15,080 nucleotides of DNA from positions 1 to 15,080 of the forward strand of contig JBFKMV010000124.1 of the NCBI GenBank assembly GCA_041629655.1. The letters run 5' to 3'. The stretch is from JBFKMV01 sp041629655. Its GTDB lineage: Bacteria; Acidobacteriota; Polarisedimenticolia; Polarisedimenticolales; Polarisedimenticolaceae. The position numbers were made by a program, and so were the translations under genes. The notes beneath the pieces were generated by a model, which ran no database searches, had not been told where the DNA came from, and saw only the letters and a list, made by a program, of their open reading frames with translations. Below are positions 7,069 to 14,035 of the stretch, in pieces; position 1 is the stretch's first letter, and each line of letters begins with the position of its first letter.

Positions 7069-7110
7069 AGACCGCGGCGGAAAGCCTGGAACGAGGCCTG
7101 AGCGCGGTCT
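7069..7110. repeat. 8-bp inverted repeat spanning the dgt-like/CFA-like divergent promoters
   Basis: AGACCGCG (7069-7076) and CGCGGTCT (7103-7110) are perfect reverse complements, 34 bp centre to centre. The left arm abuts the -35 of the leftward promoter, and the right arm overlaps the first base of the rightward TAGGAT. A smaller GCCT/AGGC pair (7084-7087, 7094-7097) is nested inside. This placement suits a looped or two-site operator for both genes. Confidence 0.4.
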
Positions 7111-7115
7111 AGGAT
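7087..7115 (+). promoter_or_regulatory. Candidate promoter of the CFA-like operon
   Basis: TGGAAC (7087-7092), a 17-nt spacer and TAGGAT (7110-7115). It can be read as a weak sigma70 promoter (3 of 6 and 4 of 6), or as an ECF-type promoter because GGAAC is a common ECF -35 and GTCTA (7107-7111) resembles ECF -10 elements, although the ECF spacing would be short. The start would fall near 7122, almost on the Shine-Dalgarno. Confidence 0.3.
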
Positions 7116-7131
7116 CGCGCAGGGGGTTTCG

Positions 7132-8190
7132 ATGAACGGTCGCATCACCAGGCTGCTCGACACGGGGTTGGTGCCCGACGTCCTGCTGCGCGCCGGAATC
7201 CGGCGCTCGTTGCGCGACCGGCTGCGTTCGATCGGCGGTGGCGACGGTGCGCGACGCGAGCTGATGGCGCGGATGCGCCAGGGGCCGATCGCCGTTCACG
7301 CCGACGCCGCCAACGCGCAGCACTACGAGCTGCCGCCCGAGTTTTTCCGGCTCGTGCTGGGCCGGCGTCTCAAGTACAGCTCGGGCTACTGGCCCGCGGG
7401 CGTCGAAGATCTCGCCGGCGCCGAGGAGGCGATGCTCGAGCTGACCTGCCGCCGCGCCGGGATCGAGGACGGCATGCAGGTGCTCGACCTCGGCTGCGGC
7501 TGGGGCTCGCTGGCGCTGTGGATCGCCGAGCGCTACCCGCGCTGCCGCGTGCTGGGGGTCTCCAACTCGGCCGCTCAACGGGAGTTCATCGAGGCCGCGC
7601 GGGACCGGACGGGACTGTCCGGCGTCGAGATCGTGACCCGGGACATCAACGCCTTCGACCCCGCGCGGCGCTTCGACCGCGTCGTGTCGGTGGAGATGTT
7701 CGAGCACGTGCGCAACTACGAGCTGCTGTTGCGGCGGATCGCCTCGTGGCTGGAACCCGGGGGTCGGCTGTTCGTGCACGTGTTCTGTCACCGCGAGTCG
7801 GCCTACTTCTACGAGGTCGACGGGGACCGGGACTGGATGACGCGTCACTTCTTCACCGGCGGGATGATGCCCTCGTTCGACCTGCTGCCGCGGTTCCGCG
7901 ACGACCTCTACGTGGCCGAGCGGTGGACGGTCGAGGGCACCCACTACGAGCGGACGCTCCGCGCCTGGCTGGCGCGGCTGGACGCGCGGCGCGACGAGAT
8001 CGGGCGGATCTTCCGCGGAGTCTACGGCGATGCGGCGCGGGCCTGGGTCGAGCGCTGGAGGATCTTCTTCCTCGCCTGCGCCGAGCTGTTCGGCTACCGC
8101 CGGGGGGCCGAGTGGTTCGTCGCGCATTACCTGCTGGAGCCGGCGGCGGGATGCCGTCAGGGGGAGGTCGAGCGATGCGGGGAGGCCTGA
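7132..8190 (+). CDS. CFA-synthase family methyltransferase, coclaurine-N-methyltransferase-like subgroup
   Basis: A 352-residue SAM-dependent methyltransferase of the cyclopropane-fatty-acyl-phospholipid synthase family. Seen in order: the substrate-entry motif HYELPPEFFRLVLG (64-77) and LKYSSGYW (80-87), SAM motif I VLDLGCGWGSL (117-127), VSVEMFEHVRNYELL (185-199), FVHVFCHRESAYFY (214-227), HFFTGGMMPS (239-248), and a C-terminal WRIFFLACAELFGY (309-322). The EMFEH-NY spacing without the GPK insertion, the FFTGG-MPS segment and the AELFGY tail resemble plant coclaurine-N-methyltransferase-like proteins more than E. coli Cfa. The substrate may be an unsaturated acyl chain or an amine; sequence does not decide. 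ATG follows AGGGGG. The end overlaps the next gene by 16 nt, so translation is coupled to two membrane proteins. Confidence 0.9.
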   Translation: MNGRITRLLDTGLVPDVLLRAGIRRSLRDRLRSIGGGDGARRELMARMRQGPIAVHADAANAQHYELPPEFFRLVLGRRLKYSSGYWPAGVEDLAGAEEAMLELTCRRAGIEDGMQVLDLGCGWGSLALWIAERYPRCRVLGVSNSAAQREFIEAARDRTGLSGVEIVTRDINAFDPARRFDRVVSVEMFEHVRNYELLLRRIASWLEPGGRLFVHVFCHRESAYFYEVDGDRDWMTRHFFTGGMMPSFDLLPRFRDDLYVAERWTVEGTHYERTLRAWLARLDARRDEIGRIFRGVYGDAARAWVERWRIFFLACAELFGYRRGAEWFVAHYLLEPAAGCRQGEVERCGEA

Positions 8191-8519
8191 TCGCGTTCGC
8201 GGTGCTGGTGCTGCTGGGGATGCTGGGGGTGACCATCGCCGCCAGTCTGGACCGCGGCGTGCTGACGGCCGCCGTCGAGCTGTGGCCGGATCCGTGGTTC
8301 CGCGCCACGCTGGCCGACGCCTACTTCGGCTTCCTGACCGTCTGGCTGTGGGTGGCCTATCGCGAGCGAAGCTGGATCGCGCGGATCGGCTGGCTGGTGG
8401 CGTTGCTGCTGCTGGGCAACATCGCGATCGCCGTGTACCTGTTGCGCGCCGTGATCACGCTCGGCCCGCGATTCTCGATGCCCGCGCTGCTGCTGGGTTC
8501 CGGGCCCGACGCCCGCTGA
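8175..8519 (+). CDS. Small three-helix membrane protein, probable DUF1475
   Basis: A 114-residue protein with hydrophobic segments at about 4-24, 46-63 and 68-92. The core PWFRATLADAYFGFLT (40-55) with WVAYRERSW (59-67) and LLLLGNIAIAVYLL (77-90) is what I recall of DUF1475 proteins; the family name is from memory and less certain than the gene. It starts at ATG 8175 inside the 3' end of the CFA-like gene (16-nt overlap), with GGGGAGG upstream, and ends 10 nt before the DUF1295 gene. Tight coupling suggests a membrane partner of the neighbouring enzymes. Function unknown. Confidence 0.82.
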   Translation: MRGGLIAFAVLVLLGMLGVTIAASLDRGVLTAAVELWPDPWFRATLADAYFGFLTVWLWVAYRERSWIARIGWLVALLLLGNIAIAVYLLRAVITLGPRFSMPALLLGSGPDAR

Positions 8520-8529
8520 CGGAGGACCG

Positions 8530-9315
8530 ATGCTGTCGACGCTCTCGATCGGTCTTGCTGCCGCGATCTCGCTGATGGTCGCCGTATGGGCGCTGAGCCT
8601 GGTCAAGCGCGACGCCAGCATCGTCGACGCGTTCTGGGGGCTCGGTTTCGTGCTCGTGGCGTGGGTCTACTACGCGCTGGCGCCGGAGGACGGGCGCCGC
8701 CTGCTGGTGCCGCTGCTGGTGACGCTGTGGGGCGTGCGGCTGTCCGGCTACATCGCCTGGCGCAATCACGGCCGGGGCGAGGACTACCGCTACCGGGAGA
8801 TGCGCGAGCGGTGGGGCCCGTCGTTCCCGCTGGCCAGCCTGTTCGTCGTGTTCGGACTGCAGGCGCTGATCCTGTGGGTCGTGTCCTGGCCGCTCGCGGC
8901 GGCGCAGCGCGGGCCGGCTCCCGTCTGGCCGTCATGGCCGGAGCTGGCGGGAGCGGCGCTGTTCGCGATCGGATTCCTGTTCGAGTCGATCGGGGATCTC
9001 CAGCTGGCGTGGTTCAAGAGCCGTCCGGAGAACCGGGGCCAGGTGATGGACCGCGGCCTGTGGCGCTACACCCGCCACCCGAACTACTTCGGCGACGCGC
9101 TGGTGTGGTGGGGGCTGTGGTTGGTCGCGCTCGCCGTTCCGGGCGCCTGGTGGACCGTGGTCGGCCCGCTGCTGATGACCTTCCTGTTGATGAAGGTCTC
9201 GGGAGTGGCGTTGCTGGAACAGAAGCTGCGGGAAACCCGGCCGGCGTACCGCGACTACGTCGAGCGCACCAGCGCCTTCTTCCCCTGGCCACCGCGCCCG
9301 TCGAACCCGCGATAG
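8530..9315 (+). CDS. DUF1295 integral membrane protein (steroid 5-alpha-reductase/ICMT-like fold)
   Basis: A 261-residue polytopic protein with about six hydrophobic segments (roughly 4-24, 35-50, 58-75, 101-122, 137-160 and 190-220). The signatures SIVDAFWGLGF (30-40), WGVRLSGYIAWRN (67-79), the arginine- and tyrosine-rich RGEDYRYREMRERWG (82-96), the hallmark RYTRHPNYFGD (179-189) and LLEQKL (228-233) place it in DUF1295. The C-terminal half resembles steroid 5-alpha-reductases and isoprenylcysteine methyltransferases, which use NADPH or SAM at the membrane face. DUF1295 genes are often next to CFA-family methyltransferases, so a reductive or methyl-transfer step on a membrane lipid is a reasonable inference. 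GGAGG precedes the ATG. The last 61 bp overlap the convergent DUF2878 gene. Confidence 0.93.
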   Translation: MLSTLSIGLAAAISLMVAVWALSLVKRDASIVDAFWGLGFVLVAWVYYALAPEDGRRLLVPLLVTLWGVRLSGYIAWRNHGRGEDYRYREMRERWGPSFPLASLFVVFGLQALILWVVSWPLAAAQRGPAPVWPSWPELAGAALFAIGFLFESIGDLQLAWFKSRPENRGQVMDRGLWRYTRHPNYFGDALVWWGLWLVALAVPGAWWTVVGPLLMTFLLMKVSGVALLEQKLRETRPAYRDYVERTSAFFPWPPRPSNPR

Positions 9316-9824
9316 GCTCCGCGCTCGGTTCCGGCGAGCCGGATCAACAGCGCCATGGCGATCGCCCATGCCGCGGCGAGGCTGAGCAGCGACGGCCAGG
9401 TCTCGGGGTGCAGCCGGACCGCTCCCAGGCGCTCGCCGGCCAAAAACGCCACCGGTCCGCCCGCGGCTCCGAGCAGCGCCGCGAGCCCGGCGCGGCCCAG
9501 CAGCCAGCCCAGCGAGAACCGCAGCAACGTCGCGAATTGCGCCCACATCACCAGGATCCAGGGCGGCATCAGCCACGGCACCGGCTGCCCGGTCTCGAAG
9601 CGCAGGGTGCCGAGCAGGACCTGCAGGCTGTCCAGAACCGCTCCGATCAGGCTCGCCGCCACGAGCAGCCGCAGCTCGCGGGCCCGCTCCCGGGCCAGCA
9701 GCGCATGGACGGCGACCAGCGACAACGCCGCCGCGCCACCGATCCAGGGATGTCCGCGCGCCGCGCCGAGCACGCAGGCGAACCACCCGGCCTGGTAGAG
9801 GACGAGGTTGATCAGTCGCGTCAT
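9255..9824 (-). CDS. DUF2878 integral membrane protein
   Basis: A 189-residue hydrophobic protein starting MTRLINLVLYQAGWFACVL, the conserved DUF2878 N-terminus, with GAVLDSLQVLLGTLRF (61-76), VPWLMPPWILVMWAQFATL (82-100) and GGPVAFLAGERLGA (122-135). Five to six membrane helices are expected. DUF2878 is typically found beside CFA-family, DUF1295 and DUF3833 genes in proteobacterial lipid-modification clusters. Here it is on the opposite strand, tail-to-tail with DUF1295, and its last 20 codons (basic, glycine-rich, ending KKALVRST) are antisense to the end of DUF1295; this tail is beyond the usual conserved domain. The ATG at 9824 has no clear Shine-Dalgarno and lies 62 nt after the zinc-ribbon gene's stop, so it may be co-transcribed with that gene. 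Confidence 0.85.
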   Translation of the reverse strand: MTRLINLVLYQAGWFACVLGAARGHPWIGGAAALSLVAVHALLARERARELRLLVAASLIGAVLDSLQVLLGTLRFETGQPVPWLMPPWILVMWAQFATLLRFSLGWLLGRAGLAALLGAAGGPVAFLAGERLGAVRLHPETWPSLLSLAAAWAIAMALLIRLAGTERGAYRGFDGRGGQGKKALVRST

Positions 9825-9886
9825 GCGGTTCGTTTCGGGATCGGACGGGCGCGCCGCCGGATGATCGATGCGCCGTGGTGGGCCGC

Positions 9887-10990
9887 TCAGCGAGCGGGTG
9901 TCACGTCGGAGGTCACGGCAGGCGGCTCCGCCCGCGAGGGCCGGATCGGCTCGTGGCCGTCGCCGGCGACCCAGCGCCGCGTGCGCGCGTCGCGCCGGAT
10001 CCGGATCGCGAACATCGACTCCAGGTTGTCGAAGTCGCGCAGGTAACCCAGGCGGATGCTGGAGAAGCCCGCGGTGGCCGGGGCGAGCTGGAGCGGCTCC
10101 ATTCCGCCGGACGACGCGCAGTACGATTCGAGCACCGACATCGGGTCCGGACCGTCGACGCGCGTGATGCGACCCTCCGCGTCGGTGTCGATCTTCACCG
10201 CGGAGCGCCCGGTCGCCGGCGCGGGCGTGGCGTCCGTCGCGGCACCGGCCAGCGACGCGACGCGGCCCGCAGGGTTCGGCTCCTGGTACAGCTCCGTCCG
10301 CGCTTCGGCCTCGCGGCTGCGGCCGACCTGCTGGGTCCACAGCATCCAGCCGTAGGCGCCGACCGCGCCGAACAGCACCGCCGCGAAGGTGAACGCGATC
10401 GCCTTCTGGCCCGTGCCCAACCCCTTGCGCTTGGGCTTGCTTACGGACTCGACGGCCTGCTGGGCCTGTTCCTTCTCCTGCAGCGCCTCACGGATCGTGA
10501 TCTGGTTGTCGGCGACCATGAACGCGGTCCGGAGCGGCAAGCGGTGGCGGCTGGCCAGCTTGGCCGCGTAGACGTCGCGCTTGCCGCGCTGGGTCGCCTG
10601 CTGCACGGTGAGGTAGCCCTGCTCGACCGCGGAGCGGAACCCCGGATCGTAGCGCAGCCGCTTGCGACCGCCGGTGACGACCGGGACCGGTTCCGGCAGC
10701 GCGTCGTCCACCGACTCCGGCGCGTCGATCTGCGGACGATCCTCCCGCACCATCCGCTCCAGCGGCGCGATCCCCAGCAGCACGGTGTAGGCACTGGGCA
10801 GATCGATCTGGTGTGCCTCGGCGAACTTCCGCGCGTTGGCGTGCTGCTGCTTGGGGTCGTGGCCCAGCCGTTCGTCGGCGCGCGCGGTGAACGACTCGCC
10901 GCACGACTTGCACTCGAAGCCCTGCGGCCGGTCGTCCTCGAGCGGCGGGACCCAGCTGGAAGCCTTGCAGTCTGCGCAGCGAACGTACAT
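9887..10990 (-). CDS. Zinc-ribbon, single-pass membrane protein of unknown function
   Basis: I do not recognise this 367-residue protein. A zinc ribbon at the N-terminus has C5-x2-C8 and C27-x2-C30. A basic patch (KPKRKG, 185-190) precedes one transmembrane helix at about 197-218, so the first 190 residues should be cytoplasmic and the last 150 outside. The cytoplasmic part carries a 27-residue helical element twice (55-81 and 144-170), with aligned K-F/L-A, H, L, A-Y/F and V positions. The outer part has a Pro/Ala/Thr linker (about 236-262), then a small domain including PMSVLESYCASSG (283-295). ATG at 10990 with a good promoter upstream. Divergent from tldD. MJ0042-type zinc ribbons followed by a membrane helix are common in Myxococcota and other deltaproteobacterial lineages, but the rest looks lineage-specific. 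Confidence 0.85.
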   Translation of the reverse strand: MYVRCADCKASSWVPPLEDDRPQGFECKSCGESFTARADERLGHDPKQQHANARKFAEAHQIDLPSAYTVLLGIAPLERMVREDRPQIDAPESVDDALPEPVPVVTGGRKRLRYDPGFRSAVEQGYLTVQQATQRGKRDVYAAKLASRHRLPLRTAFMVADNQITIREALQEKEQAQQAVESVSKPKRKGLGTGQKAIAFTFAAVLFGAVGAYGWMLWTQQVGRSREAEARTELYQEPNPAGRVASLAGAATDATPAPATGRSAVKIDTDAEGRITRVDGPDPMSVLESYCASSGGMEPLQLAPATAGFSSIRLGYLRDFDNLESMFAIRIRRDARTRRWVAGDGHEPIRPSRAEPPAVTSDVTPAR

Positions 10991-11048
10991 GGTCTGCCCG
11001 TTTTACACACCGGATCCCACGCCCCGTGCGGGCGGCCGGCCTGGGTCG

Positions 11049-11077
11049 AATCTAGACTTCGCCGGCCCCCCAGTCAA
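11049..11077 (-). promoter_or_regulatory. Sigma70-type promoter of the zinc-ribbon gene
   Basis: On the minus strand, TTGACT (11077-11072, 5 of 6), a 17-nt spacer and TAGATT (11054-11049, 4 of 6). Transcription would start near 11042, giving a leader of about 50 nt. The -10 sits in the loop of a 7-bp GGCCGGC/GCCGGCC inverted repeat (11034-11040, 11061-11067). Confidence 0.65.
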
Positions 11078-11119
11078 ACCTCGGCCGGCGTCGCCGCGAA
11101 GCTTGAAATACTGCAGCCC

Positions 11120-11176
11120 GGACCCGGTCGCGGCCTGTTGCACGGGTCCCCGGCGGCGGGTTATGGTCCGGGACCC
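11120..11176. repeat. GGACCC repeat cluster upstream of tldD
   Basis: GGACCCG (11120-11126) and its perfect inverse CGGGTCC (11143-11149) are followed by a compact dyad GGTCC-G-GGACC (11165-11175) touching the tldD start codon. The same hexamer therefore occurs three times within 57 nt, in alternating orientation, between the diverging zinc-ribbon and tldD genes. It may be a multi-site operator. Confidence 0.4.
11162..11167 (+). promoter_or_regulatory. Possible -10 element for a leaderless tldD transcript
   Basis: TATGGT (4 of 6 to TATAAT) ends 9 nt before the tldD ATG, and no Shine-Dalgarno is visible. A poor -35 (TTGCAC, 11138-11143) lies 18 nt upstream. If used, the transcript would begin a few bases before the start codon. 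Confidence 0.3.
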
Positions 11177-12664
11177 ATGATCGAGGAACTGGAAGCGATT
11201 TCCGAGCTCGGTGCGGAGCTCGGGCATCGGGCGGCGCGGGCCGGCGCTCTGTCGATCTGGCGTTGCCAGGCCCGCAGCGCGCGTCGCGTGGTGGTGCGCC
11301 GCGGGCGCACCGAGGCCACCGTGGTCAGCTCCTCGACCGGGCACGGGGTCCAGGTCTACACGCCCGAGGGCGGGACCGCGCTGGCCAGCCGGGACGATCT
11401 CAGGTCCGAGCCGGCGCTGGACCTGCTCGACCGCGCGCTCGAGGTGGCTCGCGCGGGCCGCGGCCTGGGGTGTTCCCGCGCGCCGATTCCACGGCTCGAG
11501 CCGCTGCGCGAGCGCCGGGTTCCCGCGGGCATCGAACGGTTCGACCAGGTCGACCTCCCTGAAGTCGCCAAGCGGCTCGCCGAGCTGGAGCGCGAGGTCG
11601 GCGCGCGGGTACCCGGGGTGGCGCTGCGGATCAGCTACCGCGCCGAGCTGGACGCCTGGCGCATCTTCCGTTCCGACGGCACGGACGTGACCTTCGCGAT
11701 GCCGCGTTGCGGGCTGACGCTCAGCGCCACCAGCGGCGGCGACGACTCGCGACACAGCGTCAGCGCCGCCGTGTTCGGTCCCGGCCCGGGCCTGCCCTGG
11801 GACGAGCCGCGCCTGGCGCTGTTCCTGCGCCGCGCGGAGAAGGCCGCGCGCCTGGCCCGCGATCTGCCCGGCGCGGCGACCCATCCCGCGGGCAGCTTCC
11901 CGCTGCTGATCGACTATGCGCTGGCCAAGGGGCTGGCGCACGAGGCGTTCGGCCACGCCTCGGAGGCCGACGGTTTTCGCTCCTCGATCCTGGCGCGCGA
12001 CGGCCGGTTCCGCAGCGGCGACACGGTCGGGGCGTCGCACGTCTCGATCATCGACGAGCCGATCGCGGACGATCACGCCTGGCAGCCCATCAGCGCCAAC
12101 GGGTTGCGACGCGAACCGGCGACGATCGTCGATCACGGCCGGCTGCACGACGCGTTGTCGGACCCGTGGTCCGCAGGTCCCGGCGGCGTCCGGGTGACGG
12201 GCGCCGAACGGGCGGAGTCGTTCCGCTCGAGCCCGCTGCCGCGGATGACCAACATCCGCATCGAGGTCGACGACCCGCTCCCGGCGGCGGGCGATTTCGA
12301 GGACTACGGTCCGGAGCAGGTGCGCGACCTGCTGGCCGGCGCCGGCGTGTTCCAACGGCATCCCGAGGTGGTCTACCTGTCGGGCTACAGCGGCGGCCAG
12401 GTCAACACCTCCAGCGGCGACTTCGTCTTCAACTGCAAGGCGATCTACACGCTGGGGCGCGACCGGATCCGCTTCTGGAAGCCCGCGATCTTCTCGGGCT
12501 CGATGTTCGGCGCGCTGCAATCGATCCGCGAGGCGTTCGGGCCGCTGATGCTGGACGCCATGGGCTACTGCGGCAAGTGGGGCCAGAGCGTTCCGTCCAG
12601 CGGCGGCAGCCACTACTTCCTGATGCTCGACCCCGACCCGACGGTCCGCCTCGGAGGAGCGTGA
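11177..12664 (+). CDS. tldD: TldD metalloprotease subunit
   Basis: A 495-residue catalytic subunit of the TldD/TldE zinc protease, which degrades or trims unfolded peptides such as microcin B17 precursor and CcdA in E. coli. The active-site motif HEAFGH (255-260) gives the HExxxH zinc-binding helix; C465 in MGYCGKWGQSVP is at the position of the third zinc ligand. Other family features are DEPIADDH (293-300), RMTNIRIEV (356-364) and YSGGQVNTSSGDFVFNCKA (404-422). The N-terminal 230 residues form the barrel half that encloses the active site with TldE. The ATG at 11177 is chosen because family similarity begins there; the frame is open far upstream, but that part overlaps the divergent gene. 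tldE follows after 1 nt. Confidence 0.95.
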   Translation: MIEELEAISELGAELGHRAARAGALSIWRCQARSARRVVVRRGRTEATVVSSSTGHGVQVYTPEGGTALASRDDLRSEPALDLLDRALEVARAGRGLGCSRAPIPRLEPLRERRVPAGIERFDQVDLPEVAKRLAELEREVGARVPGVALRISYRAELDAWRIFRSDGTDVTFAMPRCGLTLSATSGGDDSRHSVSAAVFGPGPGLPWDEPRLALFLRRAEKAARLARDLPGAATHPAGSFPLLIDYALAKGLAHEAFGHASEADGFRSSILARDGRFRSGDTVGASHVSIIDEPIADDHAWQPISANGLRREPATIVDHGRLHDALSDPWSAGPGGVRVTGAERAESFRSSPLPRMTNIRIEVDDPLPAAGDFEDYGPEQVRDLLAGAGVFQRHPEVVYLSGYSGGQVNTSSGDFVFNCKAIYTLGRDRIRFWKPAIFSGSMFGALQSIREAFGPLMLDAMGYCGKWGQSVPSSGGSHYFLMLDPDPTVRLGGA

Positions 12665-12665
12665 G

Positions 12666-13973
12666 GTGGAGCTGGAGCGGTTTCTCGCCGCGCTCGGGAC
12701 GTTCCGCGACCGGGGCACGGGGATCGAGCGCTGGTCGGTCTACGCCAGCGAGCGGCGCGGCCTGAACCTCGGCATCAAGGACCGCGACGCCGGCAGCGCC
12801 CACACGCCGATGAGCATCGCCGACGGCTGCGGGGCGCGCTACCTGCTGGTCTGGTCGGACGGCCTGGTCAGCCGCGGGTCGCTGGAGCGCCGCCAGCTGG
12901 TCCAGGAACCCGAGGCCGCGCTGGCCCAGGCCCGCACCGCGGCCTACGACGATCCCGACGCGGCGCAGGTGCTGGGGCCGGCGCCGTTGCCCGAGGTCGA
13001 GCTCCACGACGCGGACGTCGCGGCGCTGGCCGGGGGCGACACCGCGGTGCTGGCCGGGCGCCTGGCGTCGGTCCGCCGCCGCGTCGAGGAGCACGGGCTC
13101 GAGACCTGGAGCGGCTCGTTCTCGGCGGCCGAGGGCGCGGCGCGGCTGGTCACCTCGGCGGGACTCGACGTTTCCGGACGCGGCACCTCCACCGGGTGGT
13201 CGGTCAGCCTCGAGGGCAAGCTGGGCAGCGGTCACGGAGCGCGCCGGCTCGAGCCCGACGACGAGTTCGAGAGCCGCCTGGACCGGCTGGTCGAGCTGAC
13301 GCTGGCCCTGCGGCAGCCGGCGCCCCCCGCGCCGGGCGACACGCGGCCGGTGATCCTGCACCCGGGCGTGGTCGAGCAGTACGTGCTGGGCACGCTGCTG
13401 CACAATCTCGACGGGTCCGCCGTCGCCAACCACGAGAGCCACTTCCGGGTCGAGGAGTTCGGAGCCGGACGGCCCGTGCTGCGCGAGGACCTCGGGTTGC
13501 GGCTCGACCCGCTGGAGCCGCTCAAGAGCGGCTCGTACCGCTTCACCACCGAGGGCGTCCCCGCGGCGCGCTGCGCCTACATCGAGGGCGGGAAACTGGT
13601 CGCGCCGTTGCTCGACCTCAAGTACGCCAAGCGGCTCGGCCGGGAGCCGACGCCGCTGCCGTTCTCGCTGGACACGCTGCACCTCGAGGACGCCGAGCCC
13701 CTGGACCTGCCCGCGGCGCTGGCGCAGGCCGGCGGCGGGGTGCTGGTGCTGTCGGTGCTGGGCGTCCACACCCAGGACGCGACGAGCGGCGACTTCTCGC
13801 TCTCGGCGCCCCACTCGCTCGCGATCACCGACGGGGGGTCCGGCGGAGCCGTGCGCTGCACGATCTCGGGCAACCTGTTCTCGGTGCTGCGGGACGCGCG
13901 ACTGCGGCTGGTGCGCTTCGAGGGCGAGCACACGCCGGGCCTCGCCTTCCCCTGCCGCGTCGATCCGAAATAG
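12666..13973 (+). CDS. tldE: TldE/PmbA non-catalytic partner of TldD
   Basis: A 435-residue paralogue of TldD that lacks HExxxH, as expected for the TldE/PmbA subunit, which forms the other half of the closed barrel and sets the narrow peptide access. Signatures: VSLEGKLGSG (204-213), VILHPGVVEQYVLGTLLHNLD (from 230), and LGVHTQDATSGDFSLSAPHS near the C-terminus, the best-known TldE motif. It starts with GTG (12666), one base after the tldD stop, with GGAGG 8 nt upstream inside tldD, so the two subunits are translationally coupled. It contains PEAALAQARTAAYDD (about 81-95), a helix also typical of PmbA. No RiPP precursor or toxin/antitoxin gene is adjacent that would point to a dedicated substrate. 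Confidence 0.93.
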   Translation: MELERFLAALGTFRDRGTGIERWSVYASERRGLNLGIKDRDAGSAHTPMSIADGCGARYLLVWSDGLVSRGSLERRQLVQEPEAALAQARTAAYDDPDAAQVLGPAPLPEVELHDADVAALAGGDTAVLAGRLASVRRRVEEHGLETWSGSFSAAEGAARLVTSAGLDVSGRGTSTGWSVSLEGKLGSGHGARRLEPDDEFESRLDRLVELTLALRQPAPPAPGDTRPVILHPGVVEQYVLGTLLHNLDGSAVANHESHFRVEEFGAGRPVLREDLGLRLDPLEPLKSGSYRFTTEGVPAARCAYIEGGKLVAPLLDLKYAKRLGREPTPLPFSLDTLHLEDAEPLDLPAALAQAGGGVLVLSVLGVHTQDATSGDFSLSAPHSLAITDGGSGGAVRCTISGNLFSVLRDARLRLVRFEGEHTPGLAFPCRVDPK

Positions 13974-14003
13974 CCCGTCGTGGCGGGCCCGTCCGGCCGC
14001 CGG

Positions 14004-14033
14004 CTTGACAAACCGCCCTTGCGATCCCAACCC
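14004..14033 (+). promoter_or_regulatory. Candidate heat-shock-type promoter of clpB
   Basis: CTTGACA (14004-14010) is a consensus-like sigma70/sigma32 -35. It is followed after 15 nt by CCCAACCC (14026-14033), which partly resembles the sigma32 -10 CCCCATnT; no TATAAT-like element exists at sigma70 spacing. No CIRCE element (TTAGCACTC-N9-GAGTGCTAA) is present, so HrcA control is not supported. Confidence 0.4.
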
Positions 14034-14035
14034 GG

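Noticed and set aside
9848..9855. GGCGCGCC palindrome between the zinc-ribbon and DUF2878 genes
   Set aside because: A pure GC octamer, common by chance here, with no related site around it.
11034..11067. GGCCGGC/GCCGGCC inverted repeat around the zinc-ribbon gene -10
   Set aside because: Made only of G and C in a GC-rich genome, and the arms are themselves partly palindromic; likely chance.
11003..12718. Minus-strand open frame of 571 codons opposite tldD
   Set aside because: Low-complexity Arg/Ala/Gly composition, no motifs, and it lies wholly over a well-supported gene.
13973..13988. GCCCG-N6-CGGGC hairpin just after tldE as a terminator
   Set aside because: Only 5 bp and no T-tract follows; not a supported intrinsic terminator.
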